Assembly (NCBI GenBank): GCA_964525605.1 | Contig: CAZGKT010000003.1 | Location: forward strand, 1-64,000 | Direction of reading: 5' to 3' | From: CAVTWJ01 sp964525605 | Lineage (GTDB): Bacteria > Oederibacteriota > Muellerivitia > Muellerivitales > Muellerivitaceae | Length of the DNA stretch: 64,000 nucleotides | Shown: positions 22,116 through 30,918 of the stretch, piece by piece | How the letters are laid out: each line of letters begins with the position of its first letter | Numbering within the stretch: position 1 is the first letter of the stretch | The notes under the pieces: model-generated | Databases searched by the model: none | Told to the model about the DNA's origin: nothing | What the model saw: the letters and a program-made list of their open reading frames with translations, nothing else | Made by a program: the position numbers and the translations under genes

Positions 22116-23195
22116 ATGCTTTTTTATCGGTCTTTTTCTTGGGGATATTGGGTGATCGTTGTGTTTTTATTGATCCCCGCCTTGTGTAGAACCCAAACGG
22201 TTACCCCTAAGCCCGGCCCCTCCAAAAATCTGGTTTATGTCCTGGATAAGATCTGGCCGTCGGATGGAACCGGAAGCCTCAGCCTGAACGACCCGGAAGC
22301 CCTCTCAATCGCCCCCGACGGCACGCTTTATATCGCCGACTCGGGCAACCACCGCATCGTCCAGTGGGAGCCGGATGGAAAAGTCCTCCGAACCCTGGGA
22401 AGCTTCGGCGATAAGGCCGTTCTTTATAACCCGCCCGAATTCGACCAGCCTTGCGGTGTTTATGCCGAATCCTCAGGCCGGATCTACGTGGGGGATACCC
22501 TCAACCACCGGGTCGTGGTGGTAGGCTCCTCGGGAATGTACGAGGCTTCCTGGGGAAGCCTGGGCACGGCGAACGGCTTTTTCAATATGCCGCGCACCGT
22601 CGCCGGAGACCATTTCGGAAATATCTGGGTCTTGGATTCGGGAAACTCCCGGGTCCAAGTGTTCAGCCCGATGGGCGAATTTCATTTCACGTGGGGCTCC
22701 CTGGGAACCACCGACTACCTCCTCAATAACCCCCTGGGGCTCGCGATCAACTCCATCGACCAGGGGATCATCGCCGATACGGGAAATTTCCGCTTTGAGG
22801 TGTTCGACAATAAAGCCGCTCCCGTCACCCAGATCGGCTGGTTCGGGGACGGTCCCCAGGAATTCAAGGAGCCCGCGGGGGTCGCGGTGAACCGGACGGG
22901 TCTGATGGCCCTGTCCAACGCAGACCGGGTAGATTTTTACAATGATGACGACGGCGAGTTTGAGTACATCGGGCGGTGGAAGGCGGGGAGCCATTGGGCG
23001 GGCTTGAAAACTCCCCCCCGGTTCGTGGGGATCGCCTGCGACATGGAGAACCGGATTTATGTAACGGATGTGAATCACAACTGGCTGGTTCGCCTCAGGC
23101 CCCGAAAGCCTTTTGAGGAACTGCCGGTCGAAGGCCCCAGCCCTACTCCCCAGGCCAACTCCCCCTATAACGGGCAGAATTATCCCATCCGCTGA
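22116..23195 (+). CDS. Secreted NHL-repeat protein
   Basis: A 359-residue protein with a signal peptide (about 1-25) and six NHL-like beta-propeller repeats, such as PEALSIAPDGTLYIADSGNHRI and PCGVYAESSGRIYVGDTLNHRV. The C terminus is a short Pro-rich tail. NHL propellers bind proteins or ligands; no enzyme fusion is seen. AGGGGAG precedes the ATG. A propeller fragment at 40010-40099 resembles this kind of gene. Confidence 0.85.
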   Translation: MLFYRSFSWGYWVIVVFLLIPALCRTQTVTPKPGPSKNLVYVLDKIWPSDGTGSLSLNDPEALSIAPDGTLYIADSGNHRIVQWEPDGKVLRTLGSFGDKAVLYNPPEFDQPCGVYAESSGRIYVGDTLNHRVVVVGSSGMYEASWGSLGTANGFFNMPRTVAGDHFGNIWVLDSGNSRVQVFSPMGEFHFTWGSLGTTDYLLNNPLGLAINSIDQGIIADTGNFRFEVFDNKAAPVTQIGWFGDGPQEFKEPAGVAVNRTGLMALSNADRVDFYNDDDGEFEYIGRWKAGSHWAGLKTPPRFVGIACDMENRIYVTDVNHNWLVRLRPRKPFEELPVEGPSPTPQANSPYNGQNYPIR

Positions 23196-23328
23196 CCGGC
23201 CATTCACGGGAAGGCGGAAGGGGATCGAAAAATAAAAAAATCGAATTTCGGCTAGTTTTATCCAACCCCTGTCCCCGTAACGTACCTCTAAAACCCCTGG
23301 CCAAGACCCGAAAACCCTCCCTCTCATA

Positions 23329-23375
23329 TTAAAGCGATCAACCTGATCGGGGCCCGATCAGGTTGATCGCTTTAA
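23329..23375. promoter_or_regulatory. 47-bp perfect palindrome, upstream element U6
   Basis: Two 23-base arms around a single G are exact reverse complements: TTAAAGCGATCAACC...GGTTGATCGCTTTAA. Within it two ATC elements are 20 bp apart, at about -80 to -112 of P7. No T run follows, so it is a better DNA site than a terminator. The rest of 23196-23496 shows no gene. Confidence 0.75.
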
Positions 23376-23421
23376 AACCCTATTCAAATCGTCTAGCCCT
23401 TAAATCGGTGAACGTCCCGAA

Positions 23422-23438
23422 GGGCACAATACTTGCCA
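23422..23438 (+). promoter_or_regulatory. Sigma-54 promoter P7
   Basis: GGCACAATACTTGCCA: GG at 23423-23424, GC at 23435-23436, spacing 10, close to consensus TGGCAC-N5-TTGC. Predicted start near 23448, 49 bases before the ATG. Confidence 0.8.
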
Positions 23439-23496
23439 TTCATAGGTTATAGGAACGGGGTTCGTTGGGCTTTCACTCCAACTCAGGGAGGTTGTC

Positions 23497-23754
23497 ATGC
23501 GTGATCATGACTTTATCTACATCTTGGTCGTGGGTTTAATCGCCGGCTGGTCGGCCGGAAAGATCATGAAAGGCAAAGGATTTGGCTTAGTGGGCGATCT
23601 GGTGGTCGGGGTATTGGGGGCCATCGTGGGTTATTGGATATGCGACGAACTGGGCATCGGGATCTACGGGATCTTGGGTTCCATTGTGGTGGCCTTGTTG
23701 GGCGCCCTGCTTTTGCTTTACGCCTTGCGGCTCATAAAAAAGAAGAACCGATGA
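23497..23754 (+). CDS. GlsB/YeaQ/YmgE-family membrane protein
   Basis: An 85-residue protein with three Gly-rich helices: GLIAGWSAGKIMKGKGFGLV and GVLGAIVGYWICDELGIGIYG are typical of the family, and the end is basic (KKKNR). GGGAGG precedes the ATG. It lies directly after P7, like its paralogue after P6. The function is unknown beyond an association with stress. Confidence 0.9.
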   Translation: MRDHDFIYILVVGLIAGWSAGKIMKGKGFGLVGDLVVGVLGAIVGYWICDELGIGIYGILGSIVVALLGALLLLYALRLIKKKNR

Positions 23755-23789
23755 GCCCGGGTTTCCGCCAAAAAGATATGAAGGAATAA

Positions 23790-24905
23790 ATGACTTTAAC
23801 CCCACCCGCCTATCGGCGTTTCGTTTCGATCATCCTTCTATCGTTTTGGACGGTGGGCTGCGGCACCGTTCCCTTGCGCCATGACAATGCCTCGATCGGT
23901 GCACGGGAAGCGGAAGCAAAGGTTTTGGTTGTGCCCGCGCCGATTAGAACCTTTCCCCTCGTCAAACCGGGCATGATTCGCTTGCCCATCGTGGTGACCT
24001 TTCCCCAAGGGGGCGGCGTCTTCCAACGCATCACCAACCTGGTGAAGGGAGGGATAGCGCATACGATGCAGGAAGCTTATATCAAGTCCCGGCTGAAGGC
24101 CCTCTGGATGAAGATGGAGTCGCCCCTGCGAATGGACGATCAACTCTGGCTTTTAATTCATCCGACGTCTTTGAGCGTCGGAAAGATGCGAACCGACCTG
24201 AAGCGGGCTTCAACCCTGCATGCGGTCGTTGAAATGTCCGCCGCGCCCGAAATTCTCTTTGGCCCCATGCCATCGGTCACCCCCGTGGAAATGCCCCCGC
24301 TCAAGCCTTTCCAACCGGGACCGGGGATCTTCCAGGCCATGACCAATACCCACATCAACTTTGAAGATGCCAACCGGTATTTTCGGGACCCCCGGATGGG
24401 GATCATTGGCAAGGTTTTGCCCGATACGGGTGAACGAAAGCTGACCATCCAGGGAATCAGGGTCTACGGGTCGGGCGGCAAGGTGATCGTCGAAGCCAAA
24501 GTGGTCTACAACCCGCTGATCGTTAATTTGTCCAGCCAGCCCGCCGAGTTGACGCTTTATCTCAGGGGCACCCCCCGTTATCTTCCGAAACGGCGGGTGT
24601 TTGATATGCCGGACCTGGAATACGACATCAAATCCAGCGATTTGATGCTTCAAGTCGCTGATTTCATTTTTAAATCGGACTTCAAAGACCAATTGCGCCG
24701 GATCGCCATCGTCCCCGTCGGAGCGAAGATGGACATCCTAAAAGCGAAAATAAACAAGAAATTAAACAGAGCCCTGGACAACGATACCCATGTTCGGACC
24801 CAAGTGAATTCTTTCGAGGTGCTGGACGGTTACGCGGACAACGAAGGGCTAGAAGTACAGGTTTCCCTTAAGGGAACGGCGACTCTTGAGATTATTTGGA
24901 GATAA
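23790..24905 (+). CDS. DUF4403 lipoprotein
   Basis: A 371-residue protein. The N-terminal hydrophobic stretch ends in WTVGCGTV, a candidate lipobox Cys near residue 24. The body matches DUF4403: paired beta sheets that recall lipid-transfer folds, with motifs such as PDTGERKLTIQGIRVYG and a region ending LEVQVSLKGTATLEIIW. DUF4403 proteins have been proposed to move lipids in the envelope; that is inference here. It lies 35 bases after the GlsB gene. Confidence 0.82.
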   Translation: MTLTPPAYRRFVSIILLSFWTVGCGTVPLRHDNASIGAREAEAKVLVVPAPIRTFPLVKPGMIRLPIVVTFPQGGGVFQRITNLVKGGIAHTMQEAYIKSRLKALWMKMESPLRMDDQLWLLIHPTSLSVGKMRTDLKRASTLHAVVEMSAAPEILFGPMPSVTPVEMPPLKPFQPGPGIFQAMTNTHINFEDANRYFRDPRMGIIGKVLPDTGERKLTIQGIRVYGSGGKVIVEAKVVYNPLIVNLSSQPAELTLYLRGTPRYLPKRRVFDMPDLEYDIKSSDLMLQVADFIFKSDFKDQLRRIAIVPVGAKMDILKAKINKKLNRALDNDTHVRTQVNSFEVLDGYADNEGLEVQVSLKGTATLEIIWR

Positions 24906-24918
24906 GCGAGAAAACAAA

Positions 24919-25107
24919 ATGTTCACTTGGGGTTTTTGGACGAAAATCTTCAGCCCCCTTCTGCTTCAAGGGGTCGAGATTTATAAAAACATAAAAGACA
25001 ACCGGGTGATCCAGGACCTTCAACGGAAAATCAAAATCCTTAGAATCTTGGTCGGCTCTTTGACCGCGATCATCCTATTGCTTATGGCTTGGATGATTTG
25101 GCACTGA
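24919..25107 (+). CDS. Small C-terminally anchored membrane protein
   Basis: A 62-residue protein from the ATG at 24919. It has an amphipathic N-terminal half with a coiled stretch (NRVIQDLQRKIKILRIL) and one C-terminal membrane helix (about 43-61). No family recognised. It is the third gene of the P7 unit. Confidence 0.55.
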   Translation: MFTWGFWTKIFSPLLLQGVEIYKNIKDNRVIQDLQRKIKILRILVGSLTAIILLLMAWMIWH

Positions 25108-25370
25108 AGGTGGCAGAATCAAGGGACAAGGCTCCTTGGCAGATTCAGGATGGAAAAAAACCAATATATCTAGCGACTTCACCCCTTGGTCTAATGCCGC
25201 CGTATTAGAAGAATGGGCAGATTTGGTGGCGGTGTTTTAGCCTTTAGCAATTTCCTTCCGTTGTTTAGAAGTAAGTAATTTCATCGAGCCAAAAGTTTGT
25301 GCAACTTTTACTGCCAAAAACACAATCCGATAACTTTAATCAATGTAGCCGGGCTCTGGCCTAAAAAATG

Positions 25371-25408
25371 GAATCAAAACGAGAGTTCGAACGATCAATT
25401 TGATTATT
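25371..25408 (+). promoter_or_regulatory. Upstream activator element U7
   Basis: GAATCAAAACGAGA, a spacer, then AACGATCAATTTGATTATT, with ATC triplets at 25373 and 25394 (21 bp), at about -108 to -140 of P8. The rest of 25108-25554 holds no gene that I can support. Confidence 0.6.
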
Positions 25409-25486
25409 TTTTGCCGAACCGTTTTTTCGAGGGTGGATTTATTTATCGTTTTGGAAGGGATTTGTAAACAGGTCCTTTCAAGTGCC

Positions 25487-25503
25487 GGGCACGGTCCTTG
25501 CTT
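25487..25503 (+). promoter_or_regulatory. Sigma-54 promoter P8
   Basis: GGCACGGTCCTTGCTT: GG at 25488-25489, GC at 25500-25501, spacing 10, the best match to consensus GGCACG-N4-TTGC in the window. Predicted start near 25513, 42 bases before the ATG. Confidence 0.83.
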
Positions 25504-25554
25504 TTACCCATTCCCAGTTTCTCAACCACGGATTTGCCCGAAAGGAAGACTCAA

Positions 25555-26775
25555 ATGAATTTCACAAGCCGTCAGTGGATACAGAACCGGGGGCGTTTTT
25601 TGGCGACATTGGGTTTGTTGACCCTTTTGTTGGGGCTCTTGTCCCAGCCCCTTCTGGCTCAGACCTCCACCTATACGATGACCGAAACGCCGACCCAGAC
25701 CCTGACGGAAACTCCCACCGTCACAACCACCACCACACCCACGATCACGATGACGCCCGGCGTCAATCCCGCGCCGGTGAACCTGGGATCGGCGGGAACC
25801 TACGCGGTTTTGGCCGGAACCCAAATCACCAGCAGCGGTCCCACGACGCTTTGCGGGAATCTTGGGTTGTCTCCGGATACGCTTGGCGTCTCGGGAACGA
25901 TCGTGTTGACCTGCGGAGGGGTTGAGAACCTCGCGAATGCCCCCGCAGCCCAAGCCCAGGTGGATTTGACCGCTGCCTATACCTACGCCCAAACGATCCT
26001 GGGAGGAGTGACCACTGGCCCCGAACTGGGGGGTGTCACACTCACGGGGGGTATTTATAACTCAGCCACCGGCTTCACGATTTCCATCGCGTCGGGCAAT
26101 CTGACCCTCGACGGCCAAAACAACCCGAACTCCGTCTTTATCTTCCAGGCGGGAGCCGCCTTGACCGCCAACATGAGCGTGATATTGATCAACGGGGCCC
26201 AGGCCTCCAACGTCTATTGGCAGGTGACCAGTTCGGCCACCATCAACGGAGCCCAATTTGCGGGAACCATCATGGCTTTGGATAGTATCACCTTCGGCAC
26301 CGGGGTGGCGTTTGACGGGCGGGCCTTGGCGAGAAATGGCGAGGTCACTCTGCTCAGCCAGTCCGGTGGATTGGACACGCCGACTCCCACGTCGGCCACC
26401 ACCTCCACCCATACGCCTACACCTTCCCCCTCGCAGACCATGACCGCGACGCCCACGGTTTCCGTGACGGTGACGGTCACACCCACCCCCGGCGCTTCCG
26501 GTCTGGGCATCCTGGCCCTGGCTCCTGTTCCCGCCCACGAGGGCAGCCCGGTGATCCTGTTCTTCGATAAAACGCCGGCCTCCACTAGCTGGGATATTTA
26601 CAACGTGGCCGGGGCCCATGTGGCCAAGCTTTCCTTCACCGGTTTCACAGGCCCGGAGAGCCATTATTGGGACACGGCAGGCGTTTCACCGGGGCTCTAT
26701 TTTGTCCGCATTCAGATCAACTATTTGGACGGAACCAACCTAACCATTACACGTAAAGCGGTGGTGATCCCATGA
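25555..26775 (+). CDS. Secreted ice-binding-like (DUF3494) protein with sorting-type C terminus
   Basis: A 406-residue protein from the ATG at 25555 (AAAGGAAG upstream). A longer frame opens at a TTG that is part of P8, so it is rejected. The signal peptide (about 1-36) is followed by a Thr/Pro-rich linker. The DUF3494 beta-helix domain (about 74-275, NLGSAGTYAVLAGTQIT to GRALARNGEVTLLSQ) is typical of ice-binding and adhesion proteins. A second Thr/Pro linker precedes a C-terminal beta domain (about 325-406) ending RKAVVIP, like FlgD-type sorting domains. DUF3494 is not always ice-binding. ATGA overlap with the next gene. Confidence 0.88.
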   Translation: MNFTSRQWIQNRGRFLATLGLLTLLLGLLSQPLLAQTSTYTMTETPTQTLTETPTVTTTTTPTITMTPGVNPAPVNLGSAGTYAVLAGTQITSSGPTTLCGNLGLSPDTLGVSGTIVLTCGGVENLANAPAAQAQVDLTAAYTYAQTILGGVTTGPELGGVTLTGGIYNSATGFTISIASGNLTLDGQNNPNSVFIFQAGAALTANMSVILINGAQASNVYWQVTSSATINGAQFAGTIMALDSITFGTGVAFDGRALARNGEVTLLSQSGGLDTPTPTSATTSTHTPTPSPSQTMTATPTVSVTVTVTPTPGASGLGILALAPVPAHEGSPVILFFDKTPASTSWDIYNVAGAHVAKLSFTGFTGPESHYWDTAGVSPGLYFVRIQINYLDGTNLTITRKAVVIP

Positions 26776-28121
26776 TAAATTCAATTCAAAAGCAGATCAG
26801 CCTTTCTTGCCTGTTGCTGGCTTTGCTGGCGCCCCTGGCGCTTCGGGCGGACCAGACCAATATCGGGGCCTTTCAGGAAGCGGCGCCCTGGCTTCAGCTT
26901 CCCACCAGCGCCCGCAACGCGGGCATGGGCAATGCCTTTGGCGCCATGGGAGAAGACCTCAACACCCTCGACGCCAACCCGGCCGGGCTGGTGCAGATGG
27001 AAAGGCCCCAGCTTCTCCTGACCCATGACGAATGGTTCCAGGGGGTGGCGGTGGAGCATGGCTCGATCGGTTTGCCGCTCGATTCGTGGAGCGCGTTCGC
27101 ATTGAGTTTCGATTACCTGAACCTGGGTTCGGTGGACGCCTATACGGTTTCCGGCGGCACCCCCGTTGCCAACGGAACCTTCAACCCCAACGGCTTCAAT
27201 CTGGAAGCGGGATACGCCCTGGCCATGAGCCCGCATTTGGACTTCGGGCTTGGCCTGAAGTACTTCCAGCAAAATATTTCCAGTTCCTCCGGCGGCCAGT
27301 TGGGCGCCGATTTCGGGTTGATGGTGCACGGGTATATCAATCACCTGACCCTGGGAGCGAGTGTGGAAAACATGGGGGCCAATCTCCAATCGGCGACCCT
27401 GCCGATGGATCTCAAGGTCGCCCTGGCCTACAAGGCCGGGTCTTTCGACAATGCGCACATCTTCAACGTGGACGTGGACGCGAATTTCGCCCTGGCCCAG
27501 TCCCAGGCGGTCCAGATCAATGCGGGCGCGGAATACTGGATCGCCGATACGGTGGCCCTGCGGGCGGGCGACCAGATTTCGGATGAAAAGGTGGGGACGG
27601 GATGGGACGGCTTGACCTTCGGCGCCGGGGTGCTTCTGGGCGATTTCGAGGTGGATTACGCCTTCATGAACAACGGGGATCTGGGCAACAGCAACCTGGT
27701 TTCGCTTTTGATCGAACTGGACAAGAAACCCGAGCCGGTGCTGGCGGCCCGGGAAGCGGCGATCGTGGAGCATGTGAATAAGAACATCCAATTCTCGTTC
27801 AACACGGCCTACATCCGCTCCGAATTCAACGCCGAATTGGACGAACTGGGGGACATCCTCCTTCAGCGGCCTCAGGACCATGTGGTCTTGTACGGTTACG
27901 CTTCGCATGAGGGTACCGAATCCCACAACCAGGAACTTTCCCAATGGCGCGCAAACGAGGTGCGAAGCCGATTATTGGCCCGGGGGGTTCCCTCGGAAAG
28001 GGTCATCGCGCTGGGCAAGGGCGAGACCAACCAGATCGTCAACGGTTCGACCGAGGCGGATCTTTCGCCCAACCGCCGGGTTGAAATTCGGGTCATCCAA
28101 CCCCGGCCCGGCAGGGAATAA
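26772..28121 (+). CDS. PorV/PorQ-like barrel fused to OmpA domain
   Basis: A 449-residue protein with a signal peptide (about 1-26). Residues 30-310 form a PorV/PorQ (UPF0164)-like barrel: SARNAGMGNAFGAMGEDLNT and NPAGLVQ are the hallmark start. Residues 330-445 are an OmpA-type peptidoglycan-binding domain (YGYASHEGTESHNQELSQWR, LSPNRRVEIRV). It would tie an outer-membrane barrel to the wall. PorV proteins help export of sorting-domain proteins, and its overlap with the DUF3494 gene fits that idea, by inference. Confidence 0.88.
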   Translation: MINSIQKQISLSCLLLALLAPLALRADQTNIGAFQEAAPWLQLPTSARNAGMGNAFGAMGEDLNTLDANPAGLVQMERPQLLLTHDEWFQGVAVEHGSIGLPLDSWSAFALSFDYLNLGSVDAYTVSGGTPVANGTFNPNGFNLEAGYALAMSPHLDFGLGLKYFQQNISSSSGGQLGADFGLMVHGYINHLTLGASVENMGANLQSATLPMDLKVALAYKAGSFDNAHIFNVDVDANFALAQSQAVQINAGAEYWIADTVALRAGDQISDEKVGTGWDGLTFGAGVLLGDFEVDYAFMNNGDLGNSNLVSLLIELDKKPEPVLAAREAAIVEHVNKNIQFSFNTAYIRSEFNAELDELGDILLQRPQDHVVLYGYASHEGTESHNQELSQWRANEVRSRLLARGVPSERVIALGKGETNQIVNGSTEADLSPNRRVEIRVIQPRPGRE

Positions 28122-28144
28122 CCCGGAAGAAACGAGCGCGGACA

Positions 28145-29356
28145 ATGAGCCATTCCTACAAATACCTGATTATCGGCGGTGGACTGGCGGGGGTTTCAGC
28201 CATTGAGGGGATCCGGCAAGTGGACGCCAAGGGAACGATCGGGCTCCTGGGCGCCGAGGACGAGCTTCCCTATAACCGCCCGCCCCTCTCGAAGGACCTG
28301 TTGTGGGGCAAAAAAACCTACGACGAGATCTTCATTCACGATCTGGACTATTTCCGTCAGCAAAAAGTGGATTTGCACCTCAAGACCGAGGTGAAAAGAA
28401 TCAACGTCCAGGAACGGTTCGTGACCGACACGAACGGCCATCCTTATGGTTATTCCCGCCTGCTGATCGCGACCGGGGGCCATCCCCGAACATTCCCGAA
28501 AGCGGGCAAGGCGGTTCAGTATTTCCAGAACACCCAGGATTATCACGACCTGGCCCAGGCCATCGTCCGCGAAGAGAAGTTTCTGGTGATTGGCGGAGGT
28601 TTCATCGGCGCCGAGCTTTCCGCCGCCCTTACCCATCTGGGCAAGAAGGTCACGATGCTCTTTCGGGGAAAATCCATCCTGCAAAACATATTTCCCGCCG
28701 ACCTCTCGGACTTTGTCACCCAATATTACCGGCAGCAGGGGGTCACCCTGGTGGCGGACGACGAACCGGTCGAATTTGAATCCCGGGGAAACCGGGTCCA
28801 GGTCGCGACGAAGGCCGGGCAAAGGCTGGAGGCGGGCTGGGTCATCGCGGGCATCGGCATGGAACCGGAAACGGCGTTGGCCCAATCGGCCGGTCTCGCG
28901 ATGGACCGGGGCGTGATCGTGAGCAAGTACCTGCAGACCTCCCGACAGGAGATATTCGCGGCGGGCGACCTGGCCCGGTTCCCCTGCGAGGCCCTCGGCG
29001 AAAGCGTCCGATTGGAACATTGGGACAACGCGAGCGCTCAGGGCAAGTGCGCCGGGATCAACATGGCCGGGGATGATGATCCCTATGTTTACCTGTCCTA
29101 TTTCTATTCGGACCTGTTCGACCTGGGATTCGAGGCCGTTGGCAAGCTGGATTCCAAGATGAAAACCATCTCCGCCTGGGAGGAACCCTTCCGTAAGGGC
29201 ATCGTGGTGTATCTGGAAGACCAAAAGGTGAAGGGCGTCCTTCTCTGGAACCAGGGAAAAATTCTGGATTGGGCCCGAAAACTTATCACCGAACAGGCGA
29301 CCCCGGCAACCGTGGATGATTTGAAGCGATTGCTTCCGACTCCTGCCGTCGTTTGA
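28145..29356 (+). CDS. FAD-dependent NAD(P)H oxidoreductase (ferredoxin-reductase type)
   Basis: A 403-residue protein with an FAD-binding GGGLAGVSA motif at about 11-19, a second Rossmann site GGGFIGAELSA at about 153-163, and ATG-ATGG and AAGDLARFPCE near the FAD ribityl site. The layout is that of rubredoxin/ferredoxin reductases or AIF-like enzymes. The partner is unknown. It lies 23 bases after the PorV-OmpA gene, suggesting one transcript from P8. Confidence 0.88.
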   Translation: MSHSYKYLIIGGGLAGVSAIEGIRQVDAKGTIGLLGAEDELPYNRPPLSKDLLWGKKTYDEIFIHDLDYFRQQKVDLHLKTEVKRINVQERFVTDTNGHPYGYSRLLIATGGHPRTFPKAGKAVQYFQNTQDYHDLAQAIVREEKFLVIGGGFIGAELSAALTHLGKKVTMLFRGKSILQNIFPADLSDFVTQYYRQQGVTLVADDEPVEFESRGNRVQVATKAGQRLEAGWVIAGIGMEPETALAQSAGLAMDRGVIVSKYLQTSRQEIFAAGDLARFPCEALGESVRLEHWDNASAQGKCAGINMAGDDDPYVYLSYFYSDLFDLGFEAVGKLDSKMKTISAWEEPFRKGIVVYLEDQKVKGVLLWNQGKILDWARKLITEQATPATVDDLKRLLPTPAVV

Positions 29357-29381
29357 AATAGGGTAAAAAAGGAGTCGGACC

Positions 29382-29738
29382 ATGAACAAATCGGTCGTGT
29401 TGGGTGAAAATCTCGCGCTGGAAAGATGCAAACCACTCCACAAGGGGGAAAGCCCCTTAAGTCCCGAGATGATCGAGGGGTATCGGACCCTTTTGCCCGA
29501 TTGGAAACAATCGGGCAAACACCTGGTCAAAAGTTTTAAATTCAAGGATTTCCACGAGACCATCGGTTTCGTGAATGCCCTGGCCTTTATCGCCAACCGC
29601 GAGGATCACCATCCGGAGTTGGAGGTGGGTTATTCAACCTGCCTCGTGAGGTACGGCACCCACGATGTCGGGGGCTTGTCGAAAAACGACTTCATCTGCG
29701 CGGCGAAAATCGACGGATTCATGAACGGTTGTTCATAA
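29382..29738 (+). CDS. Pterin-4a-carbinolamine dehydratase (copy 2)
   Basis: A 118-residue paralogue of 21173-21556, with ERCKPLHKGE, DHHPELEVGYS and YGTHDVGGLSKNDF conserved and the HHPE histidines intact. Both copies share the uncommon CKPxHKGE start. AAAAGGAG precedes the ATG. It lies between the reductase and transaldolase genes. Confidence 0.92.
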   Translation: MNKSVVLGENLALERCKPLHKGESPLSPEMIEGYRTLLPDWKQSGKHLVKSFKFKDFHETIGFVNALAFIANREDHHPELEVGYSTCLVRYGTHDVGGLSKNDFICAAKIDGFMNGCS

Positions 29739-29786
29739 GTGGAAGATTTCTCCAAACGACAATCATCTTCAAAAGGCATTGAAACC

Positions 29787-30890
29787 ATGAAAAAAAACCC
29801 ATTGAAACAATTGGAAGATCTGGGCCAGTCCCTGTGGCTGGATGATATCGGGCGCGGCCTCATCGCCGGGGGCGGACTCAAGCGCCTGATCAAGGACGAT
29901 GGTTTGCGGGGAATGACCTCGAATCCCGCGATTTTCGAGAAGGCCATCCTGGAAACCACGGATTACGGGAAGGACATCCAGGAACTGTCCGGAAGCGGAA
30001 AAGACGCCAAGGAAATCTACGAAACGCTCACCCAGCGGGACGTCCAGGACGCCGCGGATGTTTTCCGGCCCCTCTACAATCAAACCGAGGGCCGCGATGG
30101 CTATGTCAGCCTGGAGGTCAACCCCCATCTGGCCAAGGATACCCACGGTACGATCGAGGAGGCCCGCCGGTTGTGGGGCGCCCTGAACCGGCCTAACGTC
30201 TTCATCAAGGTTCCCGCCACGGCCGAGGGGCTTCCCGCCATCCAGGAACTCATCCGCGACGGCATCAACGTCAACGTCACCCTGCTGTTCGGCCTGCCCC
30301 GTTACCGGCAGGTCACCGAAGCCTACCTCAACGGCCTGGAAGCCCGCGCGGCCCAGGGAAAGCCGGTGGATCGCGTGGCCTCGGTGGCCAGTTTTTTCAT
30401 CAGCCGGATCGACGTCCTGGTCGACCCCCTGTTGGACGCGCTCATCCTCAAAGGGGGCAAGACGGAGGAACTGGCGAAGAAAGCAAAGGGCCAGGTCGCG
30501 ATTGCCAGCGGTAAAAGGGCTTACCAGAACAACAAGAACATTTTCAATGGATCCCGTTTCAGGAAACTGGAGTCCAAGGGCGCCATGACTCAGCGCCTGC
30601 TTTGGGCCAGCACCGGCACCAAGAACGCGGAATACAGCGACGTGAAATATATAGAGGCCTTGATCGGGCCCGAAACCGTCAACACGGTTCCGCGCGAAAC
30701 CCTCGACGCCTACCGTGACCACGGCGCGCCGGAAGCCACCTTGGAGCAGGACGAAGAAGGGGCCCGGAACGTGTTGGAAAGCCTACCCGAACTGGGAATT
30801 GATATCGACCAGGTGACCCAGCAGTTGGAGAATGAAGGGGTTAAAAAATTCATCCAACCCTTCGACAAATTGATGGCGGTTCTGGCGTAA
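29787..30890 (+). CDS. tal: Transaldolase
   Basis: A 367-residue transaldolase of the longer Tal type. LWLDDIGRGLI, GMTSNPAIFEKAI and the Schiff-base Lys in NVFIKVPATAEGL are clear, as are NVNVTLLFGLPRY and a C-terminal PLTxxx-like region. It exchanges dihydroxyacetone units between sedoheptulose-7-P and F6P. The ATG at 29787 follows AAAAGG. The frame is open from 29739 without a ribosome site. Next to phosphoglucomutase, it links hexose and pentose phosphates to the phosphoketolase route downstream. Confidence 0.95.
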   Translation: MKKNPLKQLEDLGQSLWLDDIGRGLIAGGGLKRLIKDDGLRGMTSNPAIFEKAILETTDYGKDIQELSGSGKDAKEIYETLTQRDVQDAADVFRPLYNQTEGRDGYVSLEVNPHLAKDTHGTIEEARRLWGALNRPNVFIKVPATAEGLPAIQELIRDGINVNVTLLFGLPRYRQVTEAYLNGLEARAAQGKPVDRVASVASFFISRIDVLVDPLLDALILKGGKTEELAKKAKGQVAIASGKRAYQNNKNIFNGSRFRKLESKGAMTQRLLWASTGTKNAEYSDVKYIEALIGPETVNTVPRETLDAYRDHGAPEATLEQDEEGARNVLESLPELGIDIDQVTQQLENEGVKKFIQPFDKLMAVLA

Positions 30891-30918
30891 ACGCACCGAC
30901 GGACTTGAGGGGGATCGG

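Noticed and set aside
23329..23375. Terminator of the NHL-repeat gene
   Set aside because: The stem is perfect but no T run follows in either direction, and it matches the activator-element pattern and distance.
25498..25554. Longer form of the DUF3494 protein starting at TTG 25498
   Set aside because: The TTG is part of promoter P8; the ATG at 25555 has a ribosome site and starts the signal peptide.
26781..27944. Minus-strand open frame of 387 codons
   Set aside because: Antisense to the PorV-OmpA gene, which has clear family motifs.
28196..29596. Minus-strand open frame of 466 codons
   Set aside because: Antisense to the FAD reductase and pterin dehydratase genes; no domain seen.
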